This document shows, in pieces, positions 38,617 through 48,333 of a stretch of DNA of 64,000 bases. The notes under the pieces were generated by a model. The model was not told where the DNA came from. It did no database searches and was given only the letters and a program-made list of their open reading frames with translations. Numbering within the stretch: the stretch's first letter is position 1; each line of letters begins with the position of its first letter. The stretch covers positions 186,001 to 250,000 of the forward strand of contig CAWAYH010000006.1 of NCBI GenBank assembly GCA_963786195.1, given 5' to 3'. The translations under genes and the position numbers were made by a program. The DNA comes from CAWAYH01 sp963786195. GTDB taxonomy: Bacteria; Acidobacteriota; Vicinamibacteria; Vicinamibacterales; 2-12-FULL-66-21.

Positions 38617-40122
38617 ATGTACAAGAACACGATTGAGAGTGTCGGCCTCTTCGCGTTTGTGTTGTGTGTCGTGTGCACCCCCCTGACGGCGCCCACCGGC
38701 GCTGCGGCGCAAACACCGGCAAAACCTCCCGCGTCACAGCCCCCGGCTACCGCGAAACCTGCGAGCCAGGCGCCCGCGACGATACCTATCGCGCGCAAGC
38801 CGTGGACGGGTGACTTCGACGCCATGGTGAAGCGCCGGGTGATCCGCGTGCTGGTGCCGCACTCCAAGACCCACTATTTCGTCGAGCTCGGCCAGCCGAG
38901 AGGCGTCGCCTACGAGGCGATGAAAGCGTTCGAAGACGAGATCAACAAGAAGCGCGGCAACCTCAAGGTCAACGTGGCGTTCTTTCCGACGCCGCGCGAC
39001 AAGCTCATCCCCGACCTGCTGGCCGGCATGGGCGACGTCGCGCTCGGAGGCCTGACGATCACCCCTGAACGTGACAAGCTCGTCGACTTTTCGATGCCGA
39101 CGACCACGAAGCCCATCAGCGAGATCGTCATCACCGGACCCAAGTCGCCGCAGCTCGCGTCGATCAACGATCTCGCCGGCAAGGAAGTCTTCGTGCGCAA
39201 GTCATCCAGCTACTGGGAGCATCTCACGCAGCTGAACGAGCGGTTCAAGGAGGAAGGCAAGACCCCGATCACGTTGAGAGCGGCGCCCGAGGATCTCGAG
39301 GACGAAGACCTGCTCGAGATGCTGAACGCCGGGCTCTTCAGCATCGCCGTGACCGATGACTACATCGGTGACCTCTGGGCCAGAATCTACAAGAACATCA
39401 AGCCCAGGCCAGACCTCGCGGTGAACACCGGCGGCGAGCTCGCGTGGGCGTTCAGGCCGAACAGCCCGCAGCTCAAGGCCGCGGCGGATGCGTTCGCGAA
39501 AACGCATCGACAAGGCACGACCTTCGGGAACACGCTGATCAGGCGCTACACGGTGAAGTCGACGTTCATCGTCAGCTCGACGTCCGCACAGGAAATCAAG
39601 AAGTTCCAGGACCTGGTGCGGCTGTTCCGCCAGTTCGGCGACCAGTACAGCGTCGACTACCTGTTGATGATGGCGCAGGGCTATCAGGAGTCCCGCCTCG
39701 ATCAGAAGGTCAAGAGCCCGGTTGGCGCCGTCGGTGTCATGCAGGTGATGCCAAAGACCGGGCAGGAGCTCAAGGTCGGCGACATCAGCACGACCGATGG
39801 CAACATCCATGCCGGCGTCAAGTACATGCGGTTCATGATCGATCGCTATTACAAAGACGAGCCGATGGACAACCTGAACAAGGGCCTGTTCACCTTCGCG
39901 TCGTACAACGCCGGTCCGGCCCGCGTCCGTCAGCTGAGGGCTGAGGCCGCAAAGCGCGGGCTCGATCCGAACGTCTGGTTCAACAACGTCGAGGTGATCG
40001 CGTCCGAGAAGATCGGCGCCGAGACGGTCACTTATGTGAGCAACATCTACAAGTACTACATCGCGTATCGGCTGGTCATCGAGGACATTGAGAAGCAGAA
40101 GAAAGCGCCTCCGCCCAAATGA
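38617..40122 (+). CDS. MltF-like lytic transglycosylase with solute-binding domain
   Basis: 501 aa from ATG 38617. Signal peptide ends about 'TGAAA|QTP', then a Pro/Ala-rich linker. A family-3 solute-binding fold spans about residues 70-310 ('VIRVLVPHSKTHYFVELGQP', 'GDVALGGLTITPERDKLVDF'), followed by a SLT domain with catalytic Glu in 'MMAQGYQESRLDQKVKSPVG', then 'AVGVMQVMP' and 'FASYNAGPARVRQLR'. This domain order is that of MltF, which cleaves peptidoglycan glycan strands; the binding domain regulates activity. The long frame upstream (from 38185) is not family-like. Intact and close to the family's normal length. Confidence 0.85.
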   Translation: MYKNTIESVGLFAFVLCVVCTPLTAPTGAAAQTPAKPPASQPPATAKPASQAPATIPIARKPWTGDFDAMVKRRVIRVLVPHSKTHYFVELGQPRGVAYEAMKAFEDEINKKRGNLKVNVAFFPTPRDKLIPDLLAGMGDVALGGLTITPERDKLVDFSMPTTTKPISEIVITGPKSPQLASINDLAGKEVFVRKSSSYWEHLTQLNERFKEEGKTPITLRAAPEDLEDEDLLEMLNAGLFSIAVTDDYIGDLWARIYKNIKPRPDLAVNTGGELAWAFRPNSPQLKAAADAFAKTHRQGTTFGNTLIRRYTVKSTFIVSSTSAQEIKKFQDLVRLFRQFGDQYSVDYLLMMAQGYQESRLDQKVKSPVGAVGVMQVMPKTGQELKVGDISTTDGNIHAGVKYMRFMIDRYYKDEPMDNLNKGLFTFASYNAGPARVRQLRAEAAKRGLDPNVWFNNVEVIASEKIGAETVTYVSNIYKYYIAYRLVIEDIEKQKKAPPPK

Positions 40123-40125
40123 GGC

Positions 40126-42460
40126 TCACACCGACAGCGGCAGCCGGCGCAGTCGCAGCGCGTTGGCGATGACCGATACCGAGCTGAACGTCATCGCCGC
40201 GCTCGCCCAGATCGGGCTGATGAGAATGCCCGTGAACGGGTACAGGATGCCGGCCGCCACGGGCACGCCGACGGCGTTGTAGACGAACGCCAGAAACAGA
40301 TTCTGCCGGATGTTGCGCATCGTCGCGCGGCTCAGCATGCGTGCGCGGACGATGCCCCGCAGGTCGCCGCTGACGAGCGTGATGCCGGCGCTCTCCATCG
40401 CGACGTCGGTTCCGGTGCCCATAGCGATGCCCACGCTGGCTGCAGCAAGCGCCGGCGCGTCGTTGATCCCGTCGCCCGCCATCGCGACCACGCGGCCCTC
40501 GCGCTCGAGCCGCTCGACAACGTGCTGCTTGTCGGCCGGGTGCGTCTCCGCCACCACCTCGTCGATGCCTACCGCCGACGCAACTGCGTTCGCCGTTCGC
40601 TTGTTGTCGCCCGTCAGCATGACGATGCGCAGGCCGTCGGCGTGGAGCCAGCGGATCGCTTCGACGGAGGTCGGCTTGATCGGATCGGACACGGCGATCG
40701 CGCCCGCAGTTTGACCGTCCACAGCCACGAATATCAGCGTCTGGCCAGCCGACCGCAGCGCCTCAGCCGGCGCTGCGAGCGCAGACAGATCGATCCGCCG
40801 CTCTTCGAACAGTGATGGGCTGCCAACCAGGGCCTGACGACCGTCGACGGTCCCGGCCACACCGCGTCCCGTCAGCGACTCGAAGTGCGAGACGGTCGGA
40901 ATCGTGACTCCGCGTTCGCGCGCGGCAGAGACGACCGCTGCCGCGAGCGGATGTTCGCTCGCCTGCTCGAGGCCTGCGGCGATCCGCAGCACGTCGCGTT
41001 CGTGGAACGGCGACGCCGGGGACACCTGCGTCAGCCGCGGCTTCCCTTCCGTCAACGTGCCAGTCTTGTCGATCACGAGCGTGTCGACCTTTTCCAAGCA
41101 GCTCGAGCGCCTCGGCGTTGCGAATCAGCACGCCCGCGGCAGCTCCGCGGCCGGTCCCCACCATGATGGACATCGGCGTCGCGAGCCCGAGCGCGCACGG
41201 GCAGGCGATGATCAGGACGGCGACCGCGCTGACGAGCGCGAACGCGAGGCGTGGCTCGGGACCGACGAGCGACCACGCGGCGAACGCCACGACCGCGACG
41301 AGCACGACGGCGGGCACGAACCAGGCGGAGACCGCATCGGCCAGTCGCTGGATCGGCGCCCGCGTCCGCTGCGCCTGGCTCACCATGTCGACAATCTGCG
41401 CCAGGAGCGTTTCCCGGCCGACCCGCTCGACCTTGACGACGAGCGTGCCGGTGCCGTTCAGCGTCGCACCGGTCACCCTGCAGCCCGGGTCTTTCTCCAC
41501 TGGAATCGGCTCGCCGGTGAGCATCGACTCGTCGACGGCGCTGCGGCCCTCGATGACGACACCGTCCACCGGAATTTTCTCGCCCGGCCGCACGCGCACG
41601 ACGTCACCCACCATCAGGTTCGCAACCGGCTCGTCGATCTCCTGACCGTTTCTGAGGACGCGCGCGGTGTGCGGCGCGAGGCCCAGGAGCGCCTTCAGCG
41701 CGGCACTCGTGCGTCCGCGCGCGCGAAGCTCGAGCACCTGACCAAGGAGCACGAGCACGGTAATGACCACCGCCGTGTCGAAGTACGTCTCCACGACGCC
41801 GTGCGTCCTGAAGCCGGCCGGAAAGACGCCTGGCGCGACGGTCGCCACGACACTGAAGGCGTACGCCGATCCGATGCCGAGCGCGATCAGCGTGAACATG
41901 TTCGGCTGACGCGTGCGGATCGAGTCCCAGCCGCGCTGGAAGAACGGCCAGCCGGCCCAGAGCACGACCGGCGTCGAGAGGATCAGACCAATCCAGTTGG
42001 CCACGCGGACGTCGACGCGGCCGCCGAGCCCCATGCCGAGGAGCATGTCGCCCATGGTCATCGCGAACACCGGCAGCGCGAGCGCGGCCGCAATCCACAG
42101 CCGACGGGTCATGTCGACCAGCTCGGGGTTGTCAGGCTCGTCGAGCGAGACCGTCAACGGTTCGAGTGCCATGCCGCAAATCGGGCAGGCACCCGGCCCA
42201 TCGCGGATGACCTCCGGATGCATGGGGCAGGTATAGCGCGTACCGGGTTTGGGTTCGGGAACGGGCGCCCTGGCGCCGGGCGTCAAGAACGAGTCCGGCG
42301 CGGCCTTGAACCGCTCGAGACAGGACGGATGGCAGAAGTAATAGCGCGTGCCGCGATAGTCGAACGACCCGGCGGCATCCGCCGGATCAACCGTCATTCC
42401 GCAGACCGGGTCCACGGGATGCGCGGAATCGTCTGGCGGGATGTGTTCGAGAGGGATCAT
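40126..42460 (-). pseudogene. copA: Copper-translocating P1B-type ATPase with YHS and heavy-metal-binding N-terminus, one frameshift
   Basis: From ATG 42460 the cytoplasmic N-terminus has a YHS domain ('VDPVCGMTVDP', 'YYFCHPSCLERF') and a CPMHP zinc-ribbon-like metal site ('YTCPMHPEVIRDGPGACPIC'). Eight membrane spans include the ion-path motif 'CPCALG' ('LIIACPCALGLATPMS'), with 'GEPIPVEK' in the actuator and 'VIDKTGTLTEGK' phosphorylation, then 'MAGDGINDAPALAAASVGIA'. These define a Cu(I)-type P1B exporter. One extra T near 41096 splits the gene between the CPC helix and the DKTGT site; correction restores 'LELLEKVDTLVIDKTGT'. It converges with MltF 3 bp from its stop. Specificity for Cu versus other soft metals is inferred. 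Confidence 0.85.
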
Positions 42461-42522
42461 TATTGACTGCCAGCTTCCAAGTTCCAACTTCGAGCTTCGA
42501 GCTTCTGCAGTATTCTCCCATC

Positions 42523-42922
42523 ATGTTCACACCTGCCGCACCAAGACCCGTGACGTCAGCAGAGCTTCCTACGCCCGTCGGGCCCTACTCTCCGGCCATG
42601 GTGCACGGGCCATACGTGTTCGTGTCCGGTCAGGCGGGGCGAGATCCGCGGACCGGCACGGTCGCGCCGGACATCGAGGCGCAGACCGAGCAGGCGCTTC
42701 GCAATGTGGCCACCATCCTGGAAGCCGCCGGCTCGAGTCTGGGGACACGTCGTCCGGTGCGGCGTCTTTCTCGTCGACATGAGCGAGTTTCCGAAGATGA
42801 ACGCCGTCTACGCGCGGATGTTCGGCGACCATCGGCCGGCACGAACAACGGTCGAGGTTAGCGGGCTCCCCGGCGCCGGCTTGCGCGTAGAAATCGATGC
42901 GGTCGCAGTGGTAGGAAAATGA
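42523..42922 (+). pseudogene. RidA/YjgF-family enamine/imine deaminase, one frameshift
   Basis: ATG 42523 begins 'AELPTPVGPYSPAMVHGPYV', the conserved RidA opening, then 'FVSGQAGRDPRTG', 'IEAQTEQALRNVATILEAAG'. A single-base shift near 42745 is needed to continue with 'VVRCGVFLVDMSEFPKMNAV' and the hallmark 'ARTTVEVSGLPGAGLRVEID', ending TGA at 42920-42922. The catalytic Arg and Glu are present ('ARTTVEV', 'VEIDAVA'). RidA proteins hydrolyse reactive 2-aminoacrylate produced by PLP enzymes. About 132 aa, normal size. Confidence 0.82.
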
Positions 42923-42973
42923 CCGCTGGAGCTGACACGTAAACCGTGCAGCCCCCTCATCCGTCTGTAGAGA

Positions 42974-43031
42974 GGGGTCAGAATCTTGTATTTCAACATT
43001 GCTTGACATGTTGAAATACAAGATCTGACCC
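42974..43031. repeat. Palindromic repeat family A, copy 3 (complete)
   Basis: The left arm GGGGTCAGAATCTTGTATTT plus CAACAT and the right arm ATGTTGAAATACAAGATCTG plus ACC are inverse complements around an 8-bp loop. It lies in the 123-bp gap between the RidA and methyltransferase genes. Confidence 0.87.
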
Positions 43032-43045
43032 TGAGGGAGCCCCCC

Positions 43046-43672
43046 ATGGATGACACACGCGAGTACTTCGACCAGGTCGCCGACAAGTGGGACGAGATGC
43101 GGCAGGCGTTCTTCGGCGAGGGCGTCCGGCGGCAGGCCGTCGCCGCCGCGGGCATCGCGCCGGGTGCCGTGGTCGCGGACGTCGGCACCGGCACGGGGTT
43201 CCTGGCCCAGGCGGCCCTGGACGCGGGCGCTCGTGTCATCGGCATCGACAATTCCGACGGCATGCTGGCGCAGGTGGCGGAGCGCCTGGCGGGACGGCCG
43301 TTCGAGGCGCGCGCCGGAGACACGGCCGCGCTGCCGCTCGCGGACGGCGAAGTGGACGCCGTGCTGGCGAACATGGTCCTGCACCACGCGCTCGACCCCG
43401 TCGCGGCGATCCACGAGATGGCGCGCGTGCTGAAGCCGGGCGGCCGTCTCGTCATCACCGATGCCGACACGCACTCGTACGAGTGGCTGCGGACCGAACA
43501 GCACGATCGGTGGCTGGGCTTCGCTCGCAGCGACATCGAGCGCTGGTTTCGCGACGCCGGCCTCGAGGAGATCTCGATCGGCGACACGCAGGAGCTCTGC
43601 ACGCCAACGGCGACCTGCGGTACGCGTGCCGCGATCACCATCTTCATCGCGTGCGGCGTCAAGCCCACATGA
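43046..43672 (+). CDS. Class I SAM-dependent methyltransferase
   Basis: 208 aa from ATG 43046. 'REYFDQVADKWDEMR' and the SAM-binding motif 'VVADVGTGTGFLAQAALDAG' define a UbiE/arsenite-methyltransferase-like class I enzyme; 'LPLADGEVDAVLANMVLHHA' and 'MARVLKPGGRLVITDADTH' are the post-I and III motifs. The acceptor is unknown; two Cys near the C-terminus ('LCTPTATCG') do not match the arsenite Cys triad convincingly. The stop overlaps the next gene's start (ATGA), beginning a tightly packed three-gene run. Confidence 0.8.
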   Translation: MDDTREYFDQVADKWDEMRQAFFGEGVRRQAVAAAGIAPGAVVADVGTGTGFLAQAALDAGARVIGIDNSDGMLAQVAERLAGRPFEARAGDTAALPLADGEVDAVLANMVLHHALDPVAAIHEMARVLKPGGRLVITDADTHSYEWLRTEQHDRWLGFARSDIERWFRDAGLEEISIGDTQELCTPTATCGTRAAITIFIACGVKPT

Positions 43673-44676
43673 TCCCCATCATCGAGGAACCGGCGCTGCG
43701 CGAGGCCGTCACCCCGTCGCGGGCCGTCGAAGTGATGCGTGCCGCATTCCGCGCGGACGGCGAAGGGCGAACCCGGGTGCCCGCGGTGATCAACCTGGAT
43801 ATCCCGGCCGTCCGCGGCGAATTCCACATCAAGACCGCGTTCATCGAGGACGTCCCGCACGTCGCCGTCAAGGTGGCGAGCGGCTTCTTCGACAATCCGG
43901 CGCGCGGGCTCCCGAGCGGCTCCGGACTGATGGCGCTCTTCGACGCGTCGACCGGACTCCCCTGCGCGCTGCTCCTCGACAACGGCTTCCTGACGGACAT
44001 CCGCACGGCCGCGGCAGGCGCGCTCGCCGCCGACCTGCTCGCGCGTTCGATCGTCCATACCGTCGGCGTGCTCGGATCGGGCATTCAGGCGCGTGAGCAG
44101 CTCCGCTGTCTCGCCCACGTCCGGACGTTTCACCGCGTCGTCGCCTGGAGCCCGACGCGCGAGCACCTGATGCGCTACTGCGACGAGCTGCGCCGTCAGA
44201 ATCTCGAGGTGATTGCAGCGGCCGGCCCGGAAGAGGTCTGTCGAGCGGCCGACCTGCTGATTACCGCGACGCCGTCGCGACAGCCGCTCGTCCGCGCTGA
44301 ATGGCTCAACGAGGGCGTGCACATCACCGCGCTGGGCTCCGATGCTCCCGGCAAGCGCGAGCTCGACACCGACTGCCTCGATCGCGCGGATCTCGTCGTC
44401 GTGGACCGCTTCGCGCAGTGCTCCGCATTCGGCGAACTGAAGTACGCGCTGGACGCCGGCGTCCTGACGAGGAACGACGTGCACGAGCTGGGCGCGCTCG
44501 CTGCCGGCCGCAAGCCGGGGCGTACCAGCGACCGCGAGATTACGATTGCCGACCTCACCGGCGTCGGGTTTCAGGACACGGCGATCGCCAGCGCCGCGTA
44601 CCGATGGGTCGCCGGACCGGCCGCCGTCCAGGCCGAGCCCGGACTGCAGGAAGAAACGACTAGAATCAGCCGGTGA
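43669..44676 (+). CDS. Ornithine cyclodeaminase / mu-crystallin family NAD-dependent enzyme
   Basis: 335 aa. The N-terminal half has 'VPAVINLDIPAVRGEFHIKT' and 'VKVASGFFDNPARGLPSGSG', typical substrate-site segments of the OCD/mu-crystallin family; the Rossmann fold follows ('TVGVLGSGIQAREQLRCLAH', 'ALGSDAPGKRELD'). Members deaminate or reduce cyclic imino acids, or are alanine/ketimine reductases; the substrate here is not predictable. Its start overlaps the methyltransferase stop by 3 bases and its own stop overlaps the SDR start (GTGA), so all three are coupled. Confidence 0.82.
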   Translation: MIPIIEEPALREAVTPSRAVEVMRAAFRADGEGRTRVPAVINLDIPAVRGEFHIKTAFIEDVPHVAVKVASGFFDNPARGLPSGSGLMALFDASTGLPCALLLDNGFLTDIRTAAAGALAADLLARSIVHTVGVLGSGIQAREQLRCLAHVRTFHRVVAWSPTREHLMRYCDELRRQNLEVIAAAGPEEVCRAADLLITATPSRQPLVRAEWLNEGVHITALGSDAPGKRELDTDCLDRADLVVVDRFAQCSAFGELKYALDAGVLTRNDVHELGALAAGRKPGRTSDREITIADLTGVGFQDTAIASAAYRWVAGPAAVQAEPGLQEETTRISR

Positions 44677-45452
44677 ACGAAACGGCGCTGGTCACCGGAG
44701 CATCGAGCGGCATCGGTGAGGACCTCGCGCGCCTGCTGGCGGCGAGCGGACGCCATCTCGTCCTGGCCGCGCGCAGTGCGAACAAGCTGCAGACGCTGGC
44801 CGACGACCTGGCGAAGGCTCACGCCATCACGGCATCCGTCCTGCCCATAGACCTGTCCGAGGCTGGATCCGCTGAAACGGTTGCGCGGACGCTCGCCGAC
44901 CGCGGTCTGACGATCGACATCCTCATCAACAACGCCGGCTTCGGCGCCTTCGGTGAATTCGCTCGATCGGATCCCGACGAGCAGCGGCAGATGCTCAACC
45001 TCAATGTCGTGGCGCTGACGATGCTGACGCGCGCTTTGCTGCCGGGCATGATCGAGCGCCGTCGCGGACGGATCCTCAACGTGGCGTCGACGGCGGCGTT
45101 TCAGCCCGGGCCGCTGATGGCCGTGTACTACGCGTCCAAGGCCTACGTGCTGTCGTTCTCCGAAGCGCTGTCCGAAGAGACCCGCGGCACCGGCGTGACC
45201 GTCACCTGTCTATGTCCCGGTCCGACGCGAACCGGCTTCCAGGATCGCGCCGACATTCACAGGACGCGGCTGCTCGAGGTCTCGAGCATGCTGAGCTCGG
45301 CCGACGTGGCGCGTGCCGGATACGAAGCCATGATGGCCGGACGTCCACTGGTCGTGCCAGGCTGGATGAACAAGATCGGCGTGCACGCGATGCGGCTGAC
45401 GCCGAGAAGGCTTGCGCCGAAGATCATCCGCGCCCTCCACGCCGAGCGCTGA
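44673..45452 (+). CDS. Short-chain dehydrogenase/reductase
   Basis: 259 aa from GTG 44673. Classical SDR features: 'ALVTGASSGIGEDLARLLAA' (TGxxxGxG), 'ILINNAGFGAFGEF' (NNAG), catalytic 'NVASTAAFQPGPLMAVYYAS' followed by K (Ser, YxxxK), and the 'CPGPTRTGF' loop. 'LVLAARSANKL' after beta-2 suggests NADP preference. Start set by the 4-bp GTGA overlap with the upstream gene. Substrate unknown; close relatives of this subfamily (DltE-like) act on lipids or cell-envelope precursors, by inference only. Confidence 0.85.
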   Translation: MNETALVTGASSGIGEDLARLLAASGRHLVLAARSANKLQTLADDLAKAHAITASVLPIDLSEAGSAETVARTLADRGLTIDILINNAGFGAFGEFARSDPDEQRQMLNLNVVALTMLTRALLPGMIERRRGRILNVASTAAFQPGPLMAVYYASKAYVLSFSEALSEETRGTGVTVTCLCPGPTRTGFQDRADIHRTRLLEVSSMLSSADVARAGYEAMMAGRPLVVPGWMNKIGVHAMRLTPRRLAPKIIRALHAER

Positions 45453-45468
45453 GCGTCGAGTTCCGCCC

Positions 45469-46269
45469 GTGCCGCGATTCAAGCTCGTCATCGAATACGC
45501 AGGCACGCGCTACAGCGGCTGGCAGATTCAAAAAAACGCGCGGACGGTGCAGGGCGAGATCAGCCGCGCGATCACCACCGTCGCGGGACGCAAAGAATTC
45601 GAGCTGTATGGCTCGGGCCGCACGGACGCCGGCGTCCACGCCCTCGCCCAGGTCGCGCACCTCGAGCTGTACTCCAACCTGCCGCCCGAGAGCCTGCGGC
45701 GCCGGATCAACGACGAGCTGTCGGCCGACATTCACATCCGCGCAATCGAGCGCGCGCCGCATCGCTTCCACGCGCGGCACGATGCCGTGTCGCGAAGCTA
45801 CCTGTACCAGATCTCGCAGCGCCGCACGGCATTCGCCAAGCCGTTCGTCTGGTGGATTCGCGAGACGCTCGATATCGATGCCATGCGCGCCGCCGCGACC
45901 GCGTTCGTCGGGCGCCAGGACTTCGCGGCGTTCTCCGACGACGATCCCGAGGAGAAGTCCACGATCGTCGCCGTGGAGCGCGTCGAACTGGCCGTCGCAG
46001 GCGCCCTGATCCTCATTCGCATCCGCGGATCGCACTTCCTGTGGAAGATGGTCCGGCGGATCGTCGGGGTCCTTGCCGCTGTGGGACGCGGTGAGCTGAA
46101 CGTGGACGCCGCGTCGGCGTTCTTGATGGGCGAGTTGCCCGGTCGGGGCACGGTGACGCCGGCCTCGCTGACCGCGCCGGCCTCTGGACTCTTTCTCGAA
46201 GGCGTCTACTACAAGGGAGATGACGGACCAGGGCCGCTCGAGCCGGTCTTCGTGGTCAACACGCCGTGA
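45469..46269 (+). CDS. truA: tRNA pseudouridine(38-40) synthase TruA
   Basis: 266 aa from GTG 45469, 16 bp after the SDR stop. 'LVIEYAGTRYSGWQIQKNAR' and the catalytic Asp in 'LYGSGRTDAGVHALAQ' are diagnostic of TruA, followed by 'RFHARHDAVSRSYLYQI' and 'GSHFLWKMVRRIVGVLAAVG'. The enzyme isomerises uridines 38-40 in the tRNA anticodon arm. Intact and of normal length. The frame can be read from 45412, but the family N-terminus starts at 'VPRFKLVIEYAG'. Confidence 0.93.
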   Translation: MPRFKLVIEYAGTRYSGWQIQKNARTVQGEISRAITTVAGRKEFELYGSGRTDAGVHALAQVAHLELYSNLPPESLRRRINDELSADIHIRAIERAPHRFHARHDAVSRSYLYQISQRRTAFAKPFVWWIRETLDIDAMRAAATAFVGRQDFAAFSDDDPEEKSTIVAVERVELAVAGALILIRIRGSHFLWKMVRRIVGVLAAVGRGELNVDAASAFLMGELPGRGTVTPASLTAPASGLFLEGVYYKGDDGPGPLEPVFVVNTP

Positions 46270-46287
46270 AGAATCTGTCGCGGCGTC

Positions 46288-47317
46288 CTAGGGCTGCCGC
46301 ATGATTCGGAACCCGGCCGGCGTGGACGGCGGAGGCCCACCGACCCACCCGAGCTGCACGACCTCGAAGTCGTCGGCCGTCAGCGCGGCAAAGGCAGGGT
46401 TGAGCACGTCGTTGTTCCACCGGGCGTCCATCGTGCCCGTGATGTACATGTCCGATCCGTTGTCGGCGAGGATCAATCCGTGCCGTTTGAAGGCGCGGAA
46501 GATCTTCTGGATCTCTGGCGCAAAGCCCGAGATGTTGCGCGACGCTTTCAGGCGCAGGCGTGTTCCCATCGGGGGCGCGTTCGGGTCGCTGCCGGCGGCA
46601 TGCGATGCGGGCCAGACGTAGCCGTTCGTGTCGCGCGTCGAAAACCGGAATGCGTGCGCGATCTCACCAGGGCCGAACACTTCGTCGTACCGCACGAGCC
46701 CCGGAAGAATCGCCAGGCCGGCGGCGTCTGCCGACGTCCAGGTGTCGGGCCGGCGGTCGTTGGTGTTCAAGTTGAAGATCGCACCGGACGAAGCGTCCCA
46801 GCGATTCGCCGCTGCATTCCAGCGCGTCGCAAACGTCTCGTACAAGAATCCACCGATCGCGATCGACGATCAGCAGGTGCCGGTCACCCGAATTCCCGCC
46901 GCCCGGCACGTCTCCCTCGATGTAGTGCGGCTGCGTCTTCGCCTCCTCGGGAATCGGATATCCAGGGAGACCGGGAATCCCGGTGTCACTCTCGCCTGGC
47001 CAACTGACGAAGTTCACCGGCACGCGCGGTTGAGTGCCGTCGACGACGATGTACGGGATGCCGTACGGAGGCGGAGCGAAATCAGGGTGCAGACGTCGAA
47101 CCGCGCCCGGGTTCGACGGCGTACGACTGCTGATGTAGTCGATGAACTGTCCCGACCGCGAATCGAGGGGCGCGGCGCTGACGTCCAGGTTCCACCAGTT
47201 GATCGTCGGAAAGACCTGGCGGCCGACGAGCGATTCGGTGAGCACGGGCGGCGCGGCGGACACGATCGCGACGGCGGCTACACAAGCGACCCCGGTCACG
47301 CATGTACGCACTGACAC
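46288..47317 (-). pseudogene. Secreted conserved protein of unknown function, one frameshift
   Basis: Signal peptide ('VTGVACVAAVAIVSAAPP') then 'VFPTINWWNLDVSAAPLDSR', 'LHPDFAPPPYGIPYIVVDGT', 'GDRHLLIVDRDRW'. A single-base shift near 46845 leads to 'LYETFATRWNAAANRW', 'WTSADAAGLAILPGLVRYDE', 'YVWPASHAAGSDPNAPPMGT', 'HGLILADNGSDMYITGTMDA'. I recognise this as a widespread uncharacterised exported family in soil bacteria ('FPxxNWWNxD', 'LADNGSDxYITG'), about 340 aa. No catalytic motif is evident. It converges on truA with 18 bp between stops. Confidence 0.72.
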
Positions 47318-47462
47318 GCAGCCGAAGCCTTCACGTCGCGTGCCGCCGCGGATCGCCCGGACCTAAGCGCTTCAGCGAACGCGACTTGAGAGGCGTCCGG
47401 GCGGAACCACCGGGCCACGCCGCGTGTGCGATCCTGTCTCGTGAGCGAGCAGGTCTGTAATT

Positions 47463-48143
47463 TCAGGCGAGCTCGCGGCGGAGAAACTCCAGCGCGCGCG
47501 TCCAGGCATGTTCGGCGGCCTCACGGTTGTAATTCTTTCCGGTGTCGTTGAAGAAGGCGTGATCGACGCCCGGGTACGTATGGAACTCGTGCGGCTTGCC
47601 CAGCCGCGTCAGCTCGGCATCGAGCGCCCTGACGACCCCTTCGTTCACGAACGCATCCTTCTCCGCGTAGATGCCGAGGACAGGCGCGCTCAGGGTGGCC
47701 AGGGCCGGCTTGATGTTCGGATGGACGCCGTAGAACACCACGCACGCGCCGACGTTGGGATTCGCCGACGCCGCGAACAAGGACAGCGCGCCACCCATGC
47801 AGAAGCCGATCGTGCCGACTTTGCGCTTCGTCACGCCCTCGTGCGACAGGAGATATTGCGCGGCGCCAGCGAGATCCTTCTCGGCTTCCCCCGCCCGCAA
47901 CGCGAGCAGCATCTTCCACGCCTGATCGGCCGACTGCGTCGACTCGCCATGGTAGAGGTCGGGCGCGAGCGCCACGAATCCTTCGCCGGCCAGTCGATCC
48001 GCGACGGACTTGATATGGGGCACCAGGCCCCAGTACTCCTGGATGACGATGACCCCCGGCCCCTTCCCTGCCGCCGGCGTCGCCAGGTAACCGTCGGCCT
48101 CGCGTCCATTTGCCTTGAACTTCACCATCGCGCCCATGTCCAA
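47463..48143 (-). CDS. Dienelactone hydrolase family protein
   Basis: 226 aa, intact. 'GVIVIQEYWGLVPHIKSVAD', the Cys nucleophile elbow 'KVGTIGFCMGGALSLFAAS', 'APVLGIYAEKDAFVN' (Asp) and 'FHTYPGVDHAFFND' (His) give the Cys-Asp-His triad of dienelactone hydrolases, which open lactone rings in aromatic degradation, though many paralogues have other esterase roles. No catechol-pathway genes are nearby, so a general carboxylesterase role is as likely. Two further in-frame Met codons follow the first; the start is chosen by convention. Confidence 0.85.
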   Translation of the reverse strand: MDMGAMVKFKANGREADGYLATPAAGKGPGVIVIQEYWGLVPHIKSVADRLAGEGFVALAPDLYHGESTQSADQAWKMLLALRAGEAEKDLAGAAQYLLSHEGVTKRKVGTIGFCMGGALSLFAASANPNVGACVVFYGVHPNIKPALATLSAPVLGIYAEKDAFVNEGVVRALDAELTRLGKPHEFHTYPGVDHAFFNDTGKNYNREAAEHAWTRALEFLRRELA

Positions 48144-48173
48144 CTCCTCGGTTGCTCTTTCCGCCGAACTCTG

Positions 48174-48333
48174 GCAGCCCGTGGTGAAACGCCAGCTGCA
48201 TTCGGCCGGCGATGCATCCCCGCTGGCTGCGTTGCTCCTCGCTCAAATACTCCCGGTATTCTCGGTCGTCGCGCCTTGCCAGAGGGGCGCCTCGCCGCCC
48301 TCGGTGCCACGCCGGCGTTTCACCACGGGCTGC
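48174..48333. mobile_element. MITE-like element with perfect 20-bp terminal inverted repeats
   Basis: The ends at 48174-48193 (GCAGCCCGTGGTGAAACGCC) and 48314-48333 are exact inverse complements. The 120-bp interior holds no ORF of note. The size and perfect ends suggest a miniature inverted-repeat transposable element, or a very stable RNA hairpin. I see no clear target-site duplication at the flanks. It occupies the intergenic space upstream of the M20 gene and downstream of the divergent dienelactone hydrolase start. Confidence 0.6.

Noticed and set aside
40904..42466. 520-residue plus-strand frame
   Set aside because: Antisense of the copper ATPase; no family-like segment.
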